This document shows positions 26,227 to 35,659 of a DNA stretch of 64,000 nucleotides, in pieces (the stretch's first letter is position 1; every line of letters starts with the position of its first letter). The notes under the pieces were generated by a model that worked only from the letters and a program-made list of their open reading frames with translations, ran no database searches and was not told where the DNA came from. The translations under genes and the position numbers were made by a program. The stretch covers positions 31,290 to 95,289 of the forward strand of contig NZ_JAKEIO010000009.1 in NCBI RefSeq assembly GCF_021474405.1. Reading direction: 5' to 3'. This stretch comes from [Streptosporangium] indianense (GTDB taxonomy: Bacteria; Actinomycetota; Actinomycetes; Streptomycetales; Streptomycetaceae).

Positions 26227-27115
26227 ACTGATCGTTTCAGAATGAGGTTCGGAGTCGTCTCAAGCAGATGAAGCTACAGGCGAGTTGAAGCAGTCCGAGG
26301 TGGAGGTCGGCGCGTATCTCGTAGCGGATCCCAAGTCGCTTGAACTGGTGAAGCCAGGCGAAGGTCCGCTCCCCGACCCAGCGGGTCTTCCCAGTCCGGA
26401 GCCGTGCGTGGTGCCTTTCCGGGCGAACTTCGGTGTGATGCCGCGAGCCCGGAGAAGCCGACGGTACTTGTCGTAGTCGTAGCCGCGGTCGGCGAACAGC
26501 CGGCCTGGTCGGTGACGTGGCCGGCCGCGAACGCCCCGAATGCGGGGTATCACGTCCAGCAGGGGCATCAGCTGAGTGACATCGTGCCGGTTTCCGCTGG
26601 TCAGCGAAACGACCAAGCTGAGTGCCATGCCGGTCGACGATCAAGTGGTGCTTGCTGCCGGGCCGAGCCCGGTCGACCGGCGAAGGTCCGGTGTGAGCCC
26701 CCCTTTGAGCGCTCGGACGTGCGAGCCGTCGATCGCGGCGTCGTCCATGTCCAGCAGACCCGCGGCCCGCAGCTCCGCCAGCAGTACCTCATGCAGCTGC
26801 GGCCAGATGCCTGCTTCGGTCCAGTCCCGCAGACGCCGCCAGGCTGTCACCCCACTGCATCCGACCTGTTCCGCCGGAACGTCCCGCCAGGTCACGCTCT
26901 TGCACAGAACGTAGACGATGCCCCGCAACGCAGCCCGGTCATCCGCCGGCAACCGCCCGGGATACCGATGTCGCCTGGGCGGACGAGGAGGTAACAGCGG
27001 AGCCACTCGTTCCCACAGGTCGTCAGGCACAAGATCAGCAGACACCCGACAGATCCTGCCGACACGACACCCGACTGCCAAGCCCCACAACGAACTTCAT
27101 TCTGAAACGATCAGT
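26227..27115 (-). mobile_element. IS5-family insertion sequence
   Basis: Both ends carry the inverted repeat ACTGATCGTTTCAGAATGA followed by A/G-GTTCG (one mismatch in about 25 bases). A TA dinucleotide flanks each side, consistent with the TA target duplication of this IS group. The element is about 889 bases and holds one transposase gene in overlapping frames. Confidence 0.88.
26237..27045 (-). pseudogene. IS5-family transposase, two-frame and damaged
   Basis: The first frame starts at the GTG at 27045 (ADLVPDDLWERVAPLLPPRP, IVYVLCKSVTWRDVP, DAAIDGSHVRALKGG). At the run AAAGGGGGGC a -1 slip gives the standard continuation AHTGPSPVDRARPGSKHHLI, so programmed frameshifting is likely. Two further single-base changes occur: after DRHGTQL the frame moves to VSLTSGNRHDVTQL, FADRGYDYDKYRRL, and near GSGLG it returns to TRWVGERTFAWLHQFKRLGI. 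Those two lesions probably inactivate the protein. Confidence 0.75.
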
Positions 27116-27259
27116 TAGGGCGGCCAGGGTCTAAGGCGGCAGTCGTACGGGTTTGGGCACGGAGGCCGGTGGGCGTACTGGAGCCGTTCATCTGAGATGG
27201 CTCCCCCACACCATGACGCGTTTGCTACCCGTCACCCGACTGACGCAACGATATCGACC

Positions 27260-28747
27260 TCACCCCGATGGCGCGCTGATCTCCCTTTTGAGGATCTTGC
27301 CGCTGGGGCCGGTCGGCAGGGTGTCCACGAGCCACACCTCGCGCGGGTACTTGTACGCCGCCACGCGCTCCTTGACGAACTGCCGGAGTTCGTCGGGCGT
27401 GGCCTGCGCCGTCGAGCGCAGCACCACCGCGGCGGCTATCTCCTCGCCCAGATGCGCGTCGGCCACGCCCACCACCGCGGCCAGCGCGACGGCCGGGTGC
27501 TCGTGGAGCACCTCCTCGATCTCGCGCGGGTAGACGTTGTAGCCGCCGCGGATGATCATGTCCTTCTTGCGGTCGACGATGTACAGGTAGCCGTCCTCGT
27601 CCTGCCGCGCGAGATCGCCGCTGCGCAGCCAGCCGTCCGGGATGGTGGCCGCCGTCTCCTCCGGGCGATTCCAGTACCCCTTCATCACGTTCGGCCCGCG
27701 CACGGCCAGTTCGCCGATCTCGCCGGGAGCCACGTCCTGGCCCTTGTCGTCGAGGAGTCGCACCTCCACATCCATGATCGGGGTGCCGATGGACCCGGCC
27801 TTGCGCGGCCGGTCGGGGTGGTTGAACGTGACCACCGGGCTGGTCTCGGACATGCCGAAGCCCTCCAGCACCACGCAGCCGAAGCGACGTTCGAAGCCGT
27901 GCAGGATCTCCACCGGCAGCGAGGCCCCGCCGGAGACGCACATCCGCAGCGTGGACACGTCTGCCTCCGACGGGTGCTGGAGCAGCGCCGCGTACATGGT
28001 CGGTACGCCCTCGAAGATCGTCGCCCGGTCGCGGGCGATGGCGTCCAGCACCGTCTGTGGGTCGAAGCGGGGGATCAGGGTGAGCGAGGCACCGGCGCGG
28101 ACGGTCACGCTCATCGTGCAGATCTGGCCGAAGATGTGGAACAGCGGAAGACAGCCCACGACCACGTCCTTCGCCGTCACCCGCTGCACATGCACCGTGT
28201 TGACCTCGGTGTTGTGCCGCAGCCCGGCGTGGGTGAGCGTGGCGCCCTTGGGGCGGCCGGTGGTGCCGGAGGTGTACAGCAGCACGGCCACGTCCTCGCC
28301 GTCCGGCTCGCTCACCTCCGGCAGCGGCTCGTGACCGGCCAGCAGGCCCGCGAAGGCGGCGGGCTCGACCGCCACGTGCCGCACTCCGGCGGCGGCCGCG
28401 CCCTGCGCGCCCTCGCCCGGCGCCTGATGCCACTCGAAGAGCATCTCGGCGCCCGAGTCGCGCAGGTGGTACTCGGTCTCCCGGGTCTTCAGCAGCGGGT
28501 TCATCGGTACGACGACGGCTCCGGCGCGCAGCACGCCGTAGTACAGGACGACGAACTCGGGAACGTTGGGCAGCATCAGAGCGACCCGGTCTCCCGGTCG
28601 TACGCCCTCGGCCCGCAGCAGCGCGGCGGCGCGGGCGCTGCGCTCGTCGAGCTCCGCGTAACTGGTGACCTGGTCCCCCAACCGCAGTGCGGGGCGTTCC
28701 GGCTGCCGCCGTGCCGTCTCCACCAGGACCTGAGCCAGATTGGCCAT
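27260..28747 (-). CDS. Long-chain acyl-CoA ligase (AMP-forming)
   Basis: A 495-residue adenylate-forming enzyme. The ATG at 28747 fits the family start (MANLAQVLVETARRQPERPA). Motifs: ATP loop LLYTSGTTGRPKGATLTH, VLEGFGMSETSP, adenine-binding GWLRSGDLARQDEDGYLYIV, hinge DRKKDMIIRGGYNVYP and the C-terminal catalytic lysine in PTGPSGKILKRE. It activates a fatty or aryl-alkyl acid with ATP and coenzyme A in the cytoplasm. It is transcribed divergently from a PucR-type regulator, which may control it. A longer frame to 29212 is antisense to that regulator and rejected. Confidence 0.92.
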   Translation of the reverse strand: MANLAQVLVETARRQPERPALRLGDQVTSYAELDERSARAAALLRAEGVRPGDRVALMLPNVPEFVVLYYGVLRAGAVVVPMNPLLKTRETEYHLRDSGAEMLFEWHQAPGEGAQGAAAAGVRHVAVEPAAFAGLLAGHEPLPEVSEPDGEDVAVLLYTSGTTGRPKGATLTHAGLRHNTEVNTVHVQRVTAKDVVVGCLPLFHIFGQICTMSVTVRAGASLTLIPRFDPQTVLDAIARDRATIFEGVPTMYAALLQHPSEADVSTLRMCVSGGASLPVEILHGFERRFGCVVLEGFGMSETSPVVTFNHPDRPRKAGSIGTPIMDVEVRLLDDKGQDVAPGEIGELAVRGPNVMKGYWNRPEETAATIPDGWLRSGDLARQDEDGYLYIVDRKKDMIIRGGYNVYPREIEEVLHEHPAVALAAVVGVADAHLGEEIAAAVVLRSTAQATPDELRQFVKERVAAYKYPREVWLVDTLPTGPSGKILKREISAPSG

Positions 28748-28896
28748 GACCGCCTCCACGAAAGTCGCCGTCGAAATCCGCTGTTCACACTGACGACATC
28801 GTGCAGACGTCGAAGGCGGCGGCCTATGTGCGGCATGACAGCGTCTGCCCTCCCGGATTGTTCCCCTGAACAAAACAGGGGCGTTACGCTGCGGGA

Positions 28897-30081
28897 ATGG
28901 ACCTCTCAGGCGTGGTCTCGGCGCTGCACGCGAGGCTTCCGGAACTGGGCGAGCGGATGGCGCAGCGCATCCGCTCGGACGTCGACGCCTACAAGGACGA
29001 GACGCTGATCCCCTTCGACTCGCTGCGCCGCTCGTGCACCGCCAACGCGGACCTGCTCCTGGACCAGCTCGGCCGCGCGGGCGCACAGGACCCGAGCCCG
29101 GCCCGGGACACCGGCCGGATCCGCGCCGAGCAGGGCGTCCCGCTGGCGGACACCCTGCACGCGTACCGGATCGGCTTCGAACTCCTGTGGACGGACATCC
29201 TCGCCGAGGCACGCACCCATCCCGAGGTCACCGACGCCCAGTTGGTCTCCCAGTCGGCGGAGATCTGGGCCCTGTTCGGCCGCTACGCGGAGGCGGTGGC
29301 GGCGGCCTACCGGGAGACCACCGCCGAACTGACCTCGCGGCGTCAGGCGCGCCGCTCGGCACTGGTGGAGGCGCTGTTCACCGGCGTCATCGCCGACCGC
29401 ACGCTGTGGGAGGCCGCCCGCGAGCTGGGGCTGCCCGACCGCGGGCCCTATGTGGTCGCCGCTGCGGCGGCCGACGCGCCCGGCGAGGAGCCGCTGGCGG
29501 GGACAGAGGCGGCGCTGCGTCAGGCCCAGATCCACTTCACCTGGCGGCTGTTGCCCGACCAGCAGATCGGTCTGGCCGCCCTGCCCACGGCGACGGTGGA
29601 GAACACCTGCCTGCGCATCCTGCGTCGCGCGGGCGCCCGCGTGGGTGTCAGCCCGTGCTTCCACTCGCTGCGGGACACCCCTCAGGCTCTGCGCTTCGCC
29701 CGTCTGGCGCTGGCCAGCCTCCCGGGCACCGGGCCCGGCATCGCGCGGTTCGACGACAACCCGCTGGCCATGGTCGTCGCCGCAGCCCCGGCGGAGGCGG
29801 CCCACCTGGTGGAGGTGGTCCTCCAGCCCTTGCTCGATCTCCCCGCCGCCGAGCGTGCCCGTCTCCTGGAGACCCTGGAACACTGGTACGCCGCCGCCGG
29901 CTCCGCCACGGACGCGGCGCGGAGTCTCTTCGTCCACCCCAACACCGTCCGCTACCGGCTGCGCCGCGTCGAGGAGCTGGCGGGTCGTTCCCTGTCCGAT
30001 CCGCAAGCGGTGGCGGACATCGGCGCGGCGCTCCTGGCGGTCCGCCGGGCAGGCACGTCATCCAGCGACGTCATTCAGTAA
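28897..30081 (+). CDS. PucR/CdaR-type helix-turn-helix regulator
   Basis: A 394-residue regulator. The N-terminal 150 residues form a helical sensor (IRAEQGVPLADTLHAYRIGF, EIWALFGRYAEAVAAAYRET), the middle is a degenerate GGDEF-like domain (PQALRFARLALASLP), and the C-terminal PucR helix-turn-helix is LETLEHWYAAAGSATDAARS then LFVHPNTVRYRLRRVEELAG. It is encoded divergently from the acyl-CoA ligase, so control of that gene is likely. ATG at 28897. Confidence 0.9.
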   Translation: MDLSGVVSALHARLPELGERMAQRIRSDVDAYKDETLIPFDSLRRSCTANADLLLDQLGRAGAQDPSPARDTGRIRAEQGVPLADTLHAYRIGFELLWTDILAEARTHPEVTDAQLVSQSAEIWALFGRYAEAVAAAYRETTAELTSRRQARRSALVEALFTGVIADRTLWEAARELGLPDRGPYVVAAAAADAPGEEPLAGTEAALRQAQIHFTWRLLPDQQIGLAALPTATVENTCLRILRRAGARVGVSPCFHSLRDTPQALRFARLALASLPGTGPGIARFDDNPLAMVVAAAPAEAAHLVEVVLQPLLDLPAAERARLLETLEHWYAAAGSATDAARSLFVHPNTVRYRLRRVEELAGRSLSDPQAVADIGAALLAVRRAGTSSSDVIQ

Positions 30082-30245
30082 TTCGGCTGCGTAGTTCTAC
30101 CGGCCCTCTCGACCAGCTCGGCCCGGTGCTCCTTAAGAACCTTGTAAATGTCCTTGCATAGACGCTTCTCCTTCTCTTCGAGCCTTGCGATGGGCGTGTC
30201 AGGGTCACCGGCGAATTCTGCCCAGGGAAGGTCCTCAATCGTTGG
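30075..30245 (-). pseudogene. 3' fragment of an unidentified gene
   Basis: On the minus strand an open frame of about 56 codons reads IEDLPWAEFAGDPDTPIARL, EEKEKRLCKDIYKVLKEHRA and ELVERAGRTTQPNY, ending TGA at 30075. The helical, charged sequence and good codon use suggest a real C-terminus whose 5' part was removed on the IS5 side. Its stop overlaps the end of the PucR gene tail to tail. Family not recognised. Confidence 0.5.
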
Positions 30246-30314
30246 TCAACCGTACGCGTCGGATGCCGACGTATTGCCTGCCCCAGGCCGGCCGCCGCCA
30301 CATACCCAGGCATC

Positions 30315-31026
30315 ATGCAGCCCTCACGGCCCTACCCCAGCGACCTATCCGACGCCCGCTGGGAACTCATCCGCCCCACCCTCGAAGCCTGGCGCCAGGC
30401 CCGCAATGGCATCCGACTTCGCTCGCTGGGAAGCCGTCGGCATCTTCGACCAGCTCACCGGCCTCTTACGCGGCAAAGTCCGCCAGGCCGAAGGCCGCAC
30501 CAGCGAGCCACACGCCTGCCTGATCGACAGCCAGAGCATCAAAACCTCCGCCACCGTCCACCTGACCGGCCAAGGCATCGACCCGGCCAAGAAAATCATC
30601 GGCCGCAAACGGCACATCGTCACCAACACCCTCGGCCTCCTGCTGGCCGTCGCCGCCGCCAGCGTCCACGACTCCGCCGACGGCACCCAACTCCTCACCA
30701 GAGTCCGCCAACGCCACCCCACCATCACCAAAGCCTGGGCCGACAACGGCTACACAACCGCAGCCGTCGAACACGCCGCCCACCTGGGCATCGACCTCGA
30801 AATCGTCCAACGCGACCCCACCACCCGCGGCTTCCACGTCCAACCCCGCCGCTGGGTCATCGAACGCACCCCCGGCTGGCTCATGCACCGCCGCCGCCCG
30901 GCCCGCGACTACGAAACCCACCCCCACCGCTCAGCCGCCATGATCCAACTCGCCGCCATCAACCTCATGACCCGCCGCCTCACCCACGAAGCCACCACGA
31001 ACTGGCGCGACAGCCAAAACAAATGA
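30315..31026 (+). pseudogene. IS5-family transposase with internal deletion
   Basis: The ATG at 30315 gives PSRPYPSDLSDARWELIRPT, LEAWRQARNG, then the frame breaks. From about 30408 another frame gives WEAVGIFDQLTGLLRGKVRQ, HACLIDSQSIKTSATV (first Asp), ITKAWADNGYTTAAVEHAAH and WVIERTPGWLMHRRRPARDY (catalytic Glu). About 30 codons expected between the two parts are missing. Element ends could not be defined. Confidence 0.8.
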
Positions 31027-31223
31027 AACGGACAAGCAAGAATCAAACGCTCACTCAGCGGTGACGTGAGGATGAACGGCGTCTCGTACGACAGACTGGT
31101 CAATCCCAAGGTCGGCACACTGCATCGGCAGGCGTGGAAGTCGCGCTCGCGCTGGTCGACGAGATGCGGGCTGTCCATCCCTGAAAGGGCAGGTGCCCTT
31201 GCCGGAAAACTCATCCGTGCAGG
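31027..31223. other. Intergenic remnant
   Basis: No gene is supported. It lies between two transposase remnants; the HLVDQRERDFHACRCSV frame on the minus strand has no start or family match. Confidence 0.4.
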
Positions 31224-31345
31224 TCATTCGGCGTGTTCGTATTCGTGGAGGATTCCGCCGAGACGGTCGCGTCGTCGTATGTCGAGACGGGTGATCTGCT
31301 CCGGATCGGTGATCGGCCCAGGCAAGGGGTGGAGTGGCCGGGTGT
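31224..31345 (-). pseudogene. C-terminal tail of an integrase/transposase
   Basis: The minus-strand frame PITDPEQITRLDIRRRDRLG then GILHEYEHAE and stop resembles the conserved C-terminal tail of actinobacterial integrase-core transposases. Everything upstream of it is replaced by the end of the MFS gene. Confidence 0.5.
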
Positions 31346-31363
31346 TCGCGGCCGCCGCGCCCC

Positions 31364-32647
31364 TCAGCGAGTAGCGAGGCGGTGCTCGGTGATCCAGCGA
31401 GCAGCCATGAGTCCGGAAGTCGCGGTGAGGACGGCTGCGGCGATGACGGTGGCGTTCAGGCCGAGAGCATCGGCGAGGAGGCCAGCGACCAGGGCGCCGG
31501 CGGCATAGCCGATGTCCCTCCAGAACCGGTACGTCCCAAGGGCGTTGGCCCGCCAGGCGGGGTGAGCGTGGTCGGAGATGGATGCGATGAGGGCGGGGTA
31601 GACCATGGCGGTGCCCAGGCCGAGCGCGATGGCGGACAGGATTCCGGCGAGGAGCGGGCGTTCGAGCAGGGTGAGGGCGAGGACGAAGCCGGCGGCCTGG
31701 ACGAGCATGCCGTAGACGATGAGTGGTTTGCGGCCGATGCGGTCGGCGAGGTGGCCGGTGGGTATTTGCCCGAGTCCCCACAGAATGGGGTAGAGGCCCT
31801 TGATGAGGCCGACGGCGGCCACGCCGAGGCCGTGGTCGGTGAAGAGCAGGGGGAAGACGCCCCAGGTGAGGCCGTCGTTGAGGTTGTTGATCAGTCCGGC
31901 CTGGCTGGCGCCGCGTAGGGAGCGGTTGTGCCAGGAGGTGCGGGTGAAGGTGGCCTTCAGGCCGGTGTCCTCGTCGGTGGGCAGGGGCTTGGTGTGGTGG
32001 GCGAGTTCGAGCGCGACGTGGGCGGCGGTGTCGCGTACGACCAGGGCCACGGCGAGGCCCGCGACGACGAAGACGATGCCGATGAGCTCTGGGACGGGGC
32101 GCAGGCCGTATGACGTGGCGAGGTAGCCGGTGAGCAGGGCGGTGACGCCGACGGCGGTGTAGCCGGCGGCTTCGTTCAGGCCGGTGGCGAGTCCTCGGCG
32201 TGAGGGGCCGACGAGGTCGATCTTCATGTTGACGGTCATCGACCAGGTCAGGCCCTGGTTCAGGCCGAGCAGGACGTTGGCCGCGACGATCCAGCCCCAG
32301 GACGGCGCCCAGGCGAGGGCGAAGGGGACGGGGATGCCGAGCAGCCAGCCCGTCACCAGCAGCTGTTTGCGGCGGAAGCGTGCGGTGAGCGCCCCGGCGG
32401 CGAGGTTGGTGAACGCCTTGGTGAGGCCGAAGGCGATGATGAAGGAGAAGACCGCCAGGTTGCTGGTCAGGCCGAAGGTCTCGGAGCCGACCAGCGGGAC
32501 GGTGGTGCGTTCAAGGCCGACCAGGCCGCCGACGCAGACGTTGACGATCACCAGCAGGGTGAACTGCAGCCAGTTTTCTCGCAGGCCGAGCCGTACGGGG
32601 CGACCGGAGGCGTCGGTCGGAGTGGTGGTCAGAGGGGTGGCGTTCAC
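31364..32647 (-). CDS. MFS transporter
   Basis: A 427-residue, 12-segment major facilitator. The GTG at 32647 overlaps the stop of the preceding gene (GTGA), so it is translationally coupled to the persulfide dioxygenase-rhodanese gene. Motifs: GALTARFRRKQLLVTG (loop 2-3 motif A), GLATGLNEAAGYTAVGVTAL and GHLADRIGRKPLIVYGMLVQ (second motif A). Because it is encoded with sulfur-trafficking enzymes under an ArsR-rhodanese regulator, it may move a sulfur compound or another oxyanion; the substrate is not evident. Confidence 0.87.
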   Translation of the reverse strand: MNATPLTTTPTDASGRPVRLGLRENWLQFTLLVIVNVCVGGLVGLERTTVPLVGSETFGLTSNLAVFSFIIAFGLTKAFTNLAAGALTARFRRKQLLVTGWLLGIPVPFALAWAPSWGWIVAANVLLGLNQGLTWSMTVNMKIDLVGPSRRGLATGLNEAAGYTAVGVTALLTGYLATSYGLRPVPELIGIVFVVAGLAVALVVRDTAAHVALELAHHTKPLPTDEDTGLKATFTRTSWHNRSLRGASQAGLINNLNDGLTWGVFPLLFTDHGLGVAAVGLIKGLYPILWGLGQIPTGHLADRIGRKPLIVYGMLVQAAGFVLALTLLERPLLAGILSAIALGLGTAMVYPALIASISDHAHPAWRANALGTYRFWRDIGYAAGALVAGLLADALGLNATVIAAAVLTATSGLMAARWITEHRLATR

Positions 32648-34065
32648 GCGCGGGTGTCCTCCACGCCCTGCACGAGGCGCAGATCCTGTGCGGCGGCGTA
32701 GTCGGCCGGTCCGCCGTCGAGGACGGCTACATCGGTGTGGCCGGCCCGCTCCAGGAGGCTGGCGGCGGTCATGGCGCGCTCGCCGTGCCCGCACGCTACG
32801 ACCGGTCCGGTCGGGGCGTCGGCCGCGGACTCGTTGAGGGCGCCGAGTTCGATGTGCAGCGCGCCGGGGACGTGCCCGGCGGCGAACTCGGCTTCCTGCC
32901 GGACGTCGACGTAGGGGCGTCCCGCGGCGCGGTCGGCGGCGAGGAAAGCGGTGGTGGCCTGGGGGTTGCCGTCGGCGAGCCAGGCGTCCATGCCGCCCGT
33001 GAGTTTGCCAGCGAGACGCTCGTAGCCGACCTTGTATGCCTGCCAGACGATTTCGCTCAGGTCCTGGTCCTCGGCGGTGATGAAAGCCAGGGGCGCGGTG
33101 TCGGGCAGGAGCCAGCCGAGCCAGGTGGCGAACTGGTCGCGCAGTGGGATGGACAGGGCGCCGCGGATGTGGCCGGCGGCGTAGTCGGTGGCCGGGCGGA
33201 CGTCGACGACGTGGCCGCCGTCGGCAATGAGGGCTCGCACCTGCGGTGCGGACAAGGCCGGGAGCATGGGGTCCGCGGTCAGTACGGCCGGGCCGCGCCG
33301 GTTGATCTCGCCGAGGCGGTCGAAGTACGCGGGGTAGGTGCCCAGGCTCGCGACCAGCTGGGCCACGAAGGTGTCCTCGTCGGGTGCGGTGAGCAGCGGG
33401 TTGGCCTGCTTCTGGGCGCCGATGGTGGTGGTGCGCTCGGTGCCGGGCGGGGCGGAGCAGAAGGATCCTGCGCCGTGGGTTGGCCACACCGCGGTCTGGT
33501 CCGGCAACGCGGTCAGCCGTTTCAGTGAGCGGTACTGGGCGCGGGCGAGTTCCTCGGTGCGCTCCTGGCCGAGGAGGTCGGTGCGGGCGGCGGAGTTCAC
33601 TATCAGCGAGCCGCCGGTGAACACCCCGAGTTCCCCGGAGCCGTCGAGCAGCAGGAAGGACAGGTGCTCGTCGGTGTGTCCGGGGGTGGCCAGAGCCCGC
33701 AGCGTCAGCCCGCCGAGGTCGACTTCGTCGCCGTCGGTCAGGCGCTGGTGATCGAAGGCTCGGCGGCCGGCCGCGGAGGCCAGGATCGTGGCACCGGAGT
33801 CGTGGCCGAGCTGGACGGCGCCGGAGAGGAAGTCGGCGTGCAGATGGGTGTCCGCGGCGAACGCGATGCGCAGTCCGCGCCGCTCGGCTGCTGCCCGCAG
33901 CGCGCGCAGGTCACGGCTGGCGTCCATGGCCAGGGCGCGTCCGTCGCCCAAGTCGAGCAGGTAGGCGCTGTTGCCCAGCCCTTCGTCGACCAACGGTATG
34001 AGGTGATCGTCCGCAAAGCCCACGGCGTCCTCCAAGATCTCGGGAACGGGGGCGTGTGGTAACAC
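32644..34065 (-). CDS. ETHE1-like persulfide dioxygenase with two rhodanese domains
   Basis: A 473-residue fusion. Residues 1-240 are a metallo-beta-lactamase fold with the iron-binding THLHADFLSG, TPGHTDEHLSF and WPTHGAGSFC of ETHE1-type enzymes, which oxidise glutathione or similar persulfides to sulfite. Residues about 265-360 are an inactive rhodanese domain: the expected Cys loop reads FITAEDQDLSE. Residues about 370-470 are an active rhodanese with Cys in VVACGHGERAM. The GTG at 34065 lies only 33 bases from the divergent ArsR-rhodanese gene, and a shared palindrome covers the gap. It is co-transcribed with the MFS gene. Confidence 0.9.
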   Translation of the reverse strand: MLPHAPVPEILEDAVGFADDHLIPLVDEGLGNSAYLLDLGDGRALAMDASRDLRALRAAAERRGLRIAFAADTHLHADFLSGAVQLGHDSGATILASAAGRRAFDHQRLTDGDEVDLGGLTLRALATPGHTDEHLSFLLLDGSGELGVFTGGSLIVNSAARTDLLGQERTEELARAQYRSLKRLTALPDQTAVWPTHGAGSFCSAPPGTERTTTIGAQKQANPLLTAPDEDTFVAQLVASLGTYPAYFDRLGEINRRGPAVLTADPMLPALSAPQVRALIADGGHVVDVRPATDYAAGHIRGALSIPLRDQFATWLGWLLPDTAPLAFITAEDQDLSEIVWQAYKVGYERLAGKLTGGMDAWLADGNPQATTAFLAADRAAGRPYVDVRQEAEFAAGHVPGALHIELGALNESAADAPTGPVVACGHGERAMTAASLLERAGHTDVAVLDGGPADYAAAQDLRLVQGVEDTRA

Positions 34066-34083
34066 CCACCGGACTCACCTACA

Positions 34084-34100
34084 ATAATCCATGGATTTAT
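34084..34100. promoter_or_regulatory. Palindromic operator between divergent sulfur genes
   Basis: ATAATCCATGGATTTAT contains the perfect palindrome AATCCATGGATT. It lies between the divergent persulfide-dioxygenase and ArsR-rhodanese genes and overlaps the first possible start of the latter, as expected for an ArsR-family autoregulatory site. Confidence 0.6.
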
Positions 34101-34110
34101 GGAGGATGTC

Positions 34111-34788
34111 TTGCCGGAGCACACGAAGAGCGCGACGAAGACGCGGCTGTATGACGCGTTCGCGGCCAGCGGCAAGGCGCTGGCCAGCGGAAAGCGTCTG
34201 GAGCTGCTGGATCTGCTGGCCCAGGGCGAGCGCACCGTCGACGCGCTGGCGAAGGCGGCCGGGCTGAACCTGACCACCGCCTCGGCGCATCTGCAGACGC
34301 TCAAGCAGGCCGGGTTCGTCACCACCCGGCGTGAGGGGGTGCGCATCCACTACCGGCTCGCCGGTGACGACGTCGCCCAACTGTTCGCGCTGCTACGCAA
34401 GGTTGCCGAAGCCCACCAGGCCGCCGTGCCCGCCGCCCGGGATGCCTATCTCGGCGAGGACGCCGCGGGCGAGCTCAGCCGTGAGGAGCTTCAGGTGCGG
34501 ATCGCCGCCGGGGACGTTGTCGTGCTCGATGTGCGGCCGGTAGAGGAGTACCAGTCCGGGCACATCCCCGGCGCACTCTCCATCCCGGTCGAGGAACTGC
34601 CGGACCGAATCAGCGAACTGCCCGAGAAGATGGAGATCGTCGTCTACTGCCGCGGCGAGTACTGTGTGCTGGCCTACGACGCCGTGCGACTGCTGACCGG
34701 CCGCGGGCGGCGGGCAGTCCGTCTCGACGACGGCATGCTGGAGTGGCGGCTGTCGGAACTGCCCGTCGATGCCTCGGGCCTGACGTGA
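34111..34788 (+). CDS. ArsR-family regulator fused to rhodanese
   Basis: A 225-residue fusion protein. The TTG at 34111 is preferred because GGAGG lies five bases upstream; an in-frame ATG at 34099 overlaps the operator. Residues about 10-100 are a winged helix (LELLDLLAQGERTVDALAKA, AHLQTLKQAGFVTTRREGVR). Residues about 120-222 are a rhodanese domain with active-site CRGEYC in IVVYCRGEYCVLAYDA. The two cysteines could sense persulfides. It probably represses itself and the divergent persulfide dioxygenase/MFS operon through the palindrome at 34084. Confidence 0.9.
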   Translation: MPEHTKSATKTRLYDAFAASGKALASGKRLELLDLLAQGERTVDALAKAAGLNLTTASAHLQTLKQAGFVTTRREGVRIHYRLAGDDVAQLFALLRKVAEAHQAAVPAARDAYLGEDAAGELSREELQVRIAAGDVVVLDVRPVEEYQSGHIPGALSIPVEELPDRISELPEKMEIVVYCRGEYCVLAYDAVRLLTGRGRRAVRLDDGMLEWRLSELPVDASGLT

Positions 34789-34829
34789 GGGGCCCGGGCA
34801 GCGCCCTTACGCCGCACCCGGGCCTGGCG

Positions 34830-35110
34830 GGCCGGGCCGGCCTACCTGGACTACAACGCCACCACGCGGTCGATCCGTGCGTCGCCAAGGCGGTGTGACC
34901 GCACGTGACCGACTTCTTCGGCAACCCCTCCAGCAGCCACTCCTTCTCCCAGGAGCCCCGCCGGGCACTTGTTGTGGCCCGCGCCCAGGTCGCCGGTCTG
35001 ATCGGCGCCCGGACCCGCGAGATCGTGTTCACCGGTTCCGGATCCGAAGCCGATCTGCTCGCCCTGCGCGGTGCGGTCCTGACCTCAGGGCGCCCGCACC
35101 CGCATGTCCC
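34830..35110 (+). pseudogene. N-terminal remnant of cysteine desulfurase
   Basis: AYLDYNATTRS, then after a frame break VTDFFGNPSSSHSFSQEPRR, VARAQVAGLIGARTREIVFT and GSGSEADLLALRGAVLTSGR match the N-terminus of NifS/IscS-type cysteine desulfurases. Similarity stops at PHPHV near 35110; the PLP-lysine domain is absent. It may once have belonged to the sulfur module upstream. Confidence 0.75.
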
Positions 35111-35659
35111 GCTTCCATTTGGGCCAGTCGCCCTCGCCGACCCGTCGTGTTGAGCACGCTCCCGCCGAACAGACCAGTCGCCGACGCCCATCACTCGCCC
35201 GTTGCACCGCCGCGCGTGCAGCGAGGCGTGCAGGTTCTGGCCGGTCGTGCCCCGAGAATGCCGGTGCTGAGGGCATCGGGCGTCCGGTGCCGACGCGGGC
35301 GGTGAGTCGACGGTGCCAGTGTCCAAGGCAACAGGTCGTCAACCCGGGCCGTAAGGAGCGTAAACCTAGGCAGTACACGAGCCTTTTGCGCATGATGCGT
35401 TTTTGATCGGCGGCCCTCGCTCATCGCACCATCTCCTCAACGCGGTGGTCCGGCACCCGGTCAAGGTCAAGGCTGAGGTGCCTGCTGGCGGCTCGTCAGG
35501 CCACTTCTGTGTGCAGTGAACCAGGTCGCGCACCGGGTCAGCGCATCCTGGACAGCTGCGGTATCAGGACCGGCGACCACCACGTCGCCCGCGCGATCGA
35601 AGGTGACAGCGGTCTCGCCGACGACGTCACCGGGGCCCACCTTCAGCGATGCCTGTATG
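35111..35659. other. Gap with no recognisable gene
   Basis: About 550 bases between two truncated PLP-enzyme genes. Open frames on both strands lack starts, ribosome sites and family motifs. It looks like scrambled coding debris. Confidence 0.45.

Noticed and set aside
27197..29008. 603-codon plus-strand open frame
   Set aside because: Antisense to the acyl-CoA ligase with His/Val/Arg-rich composition.
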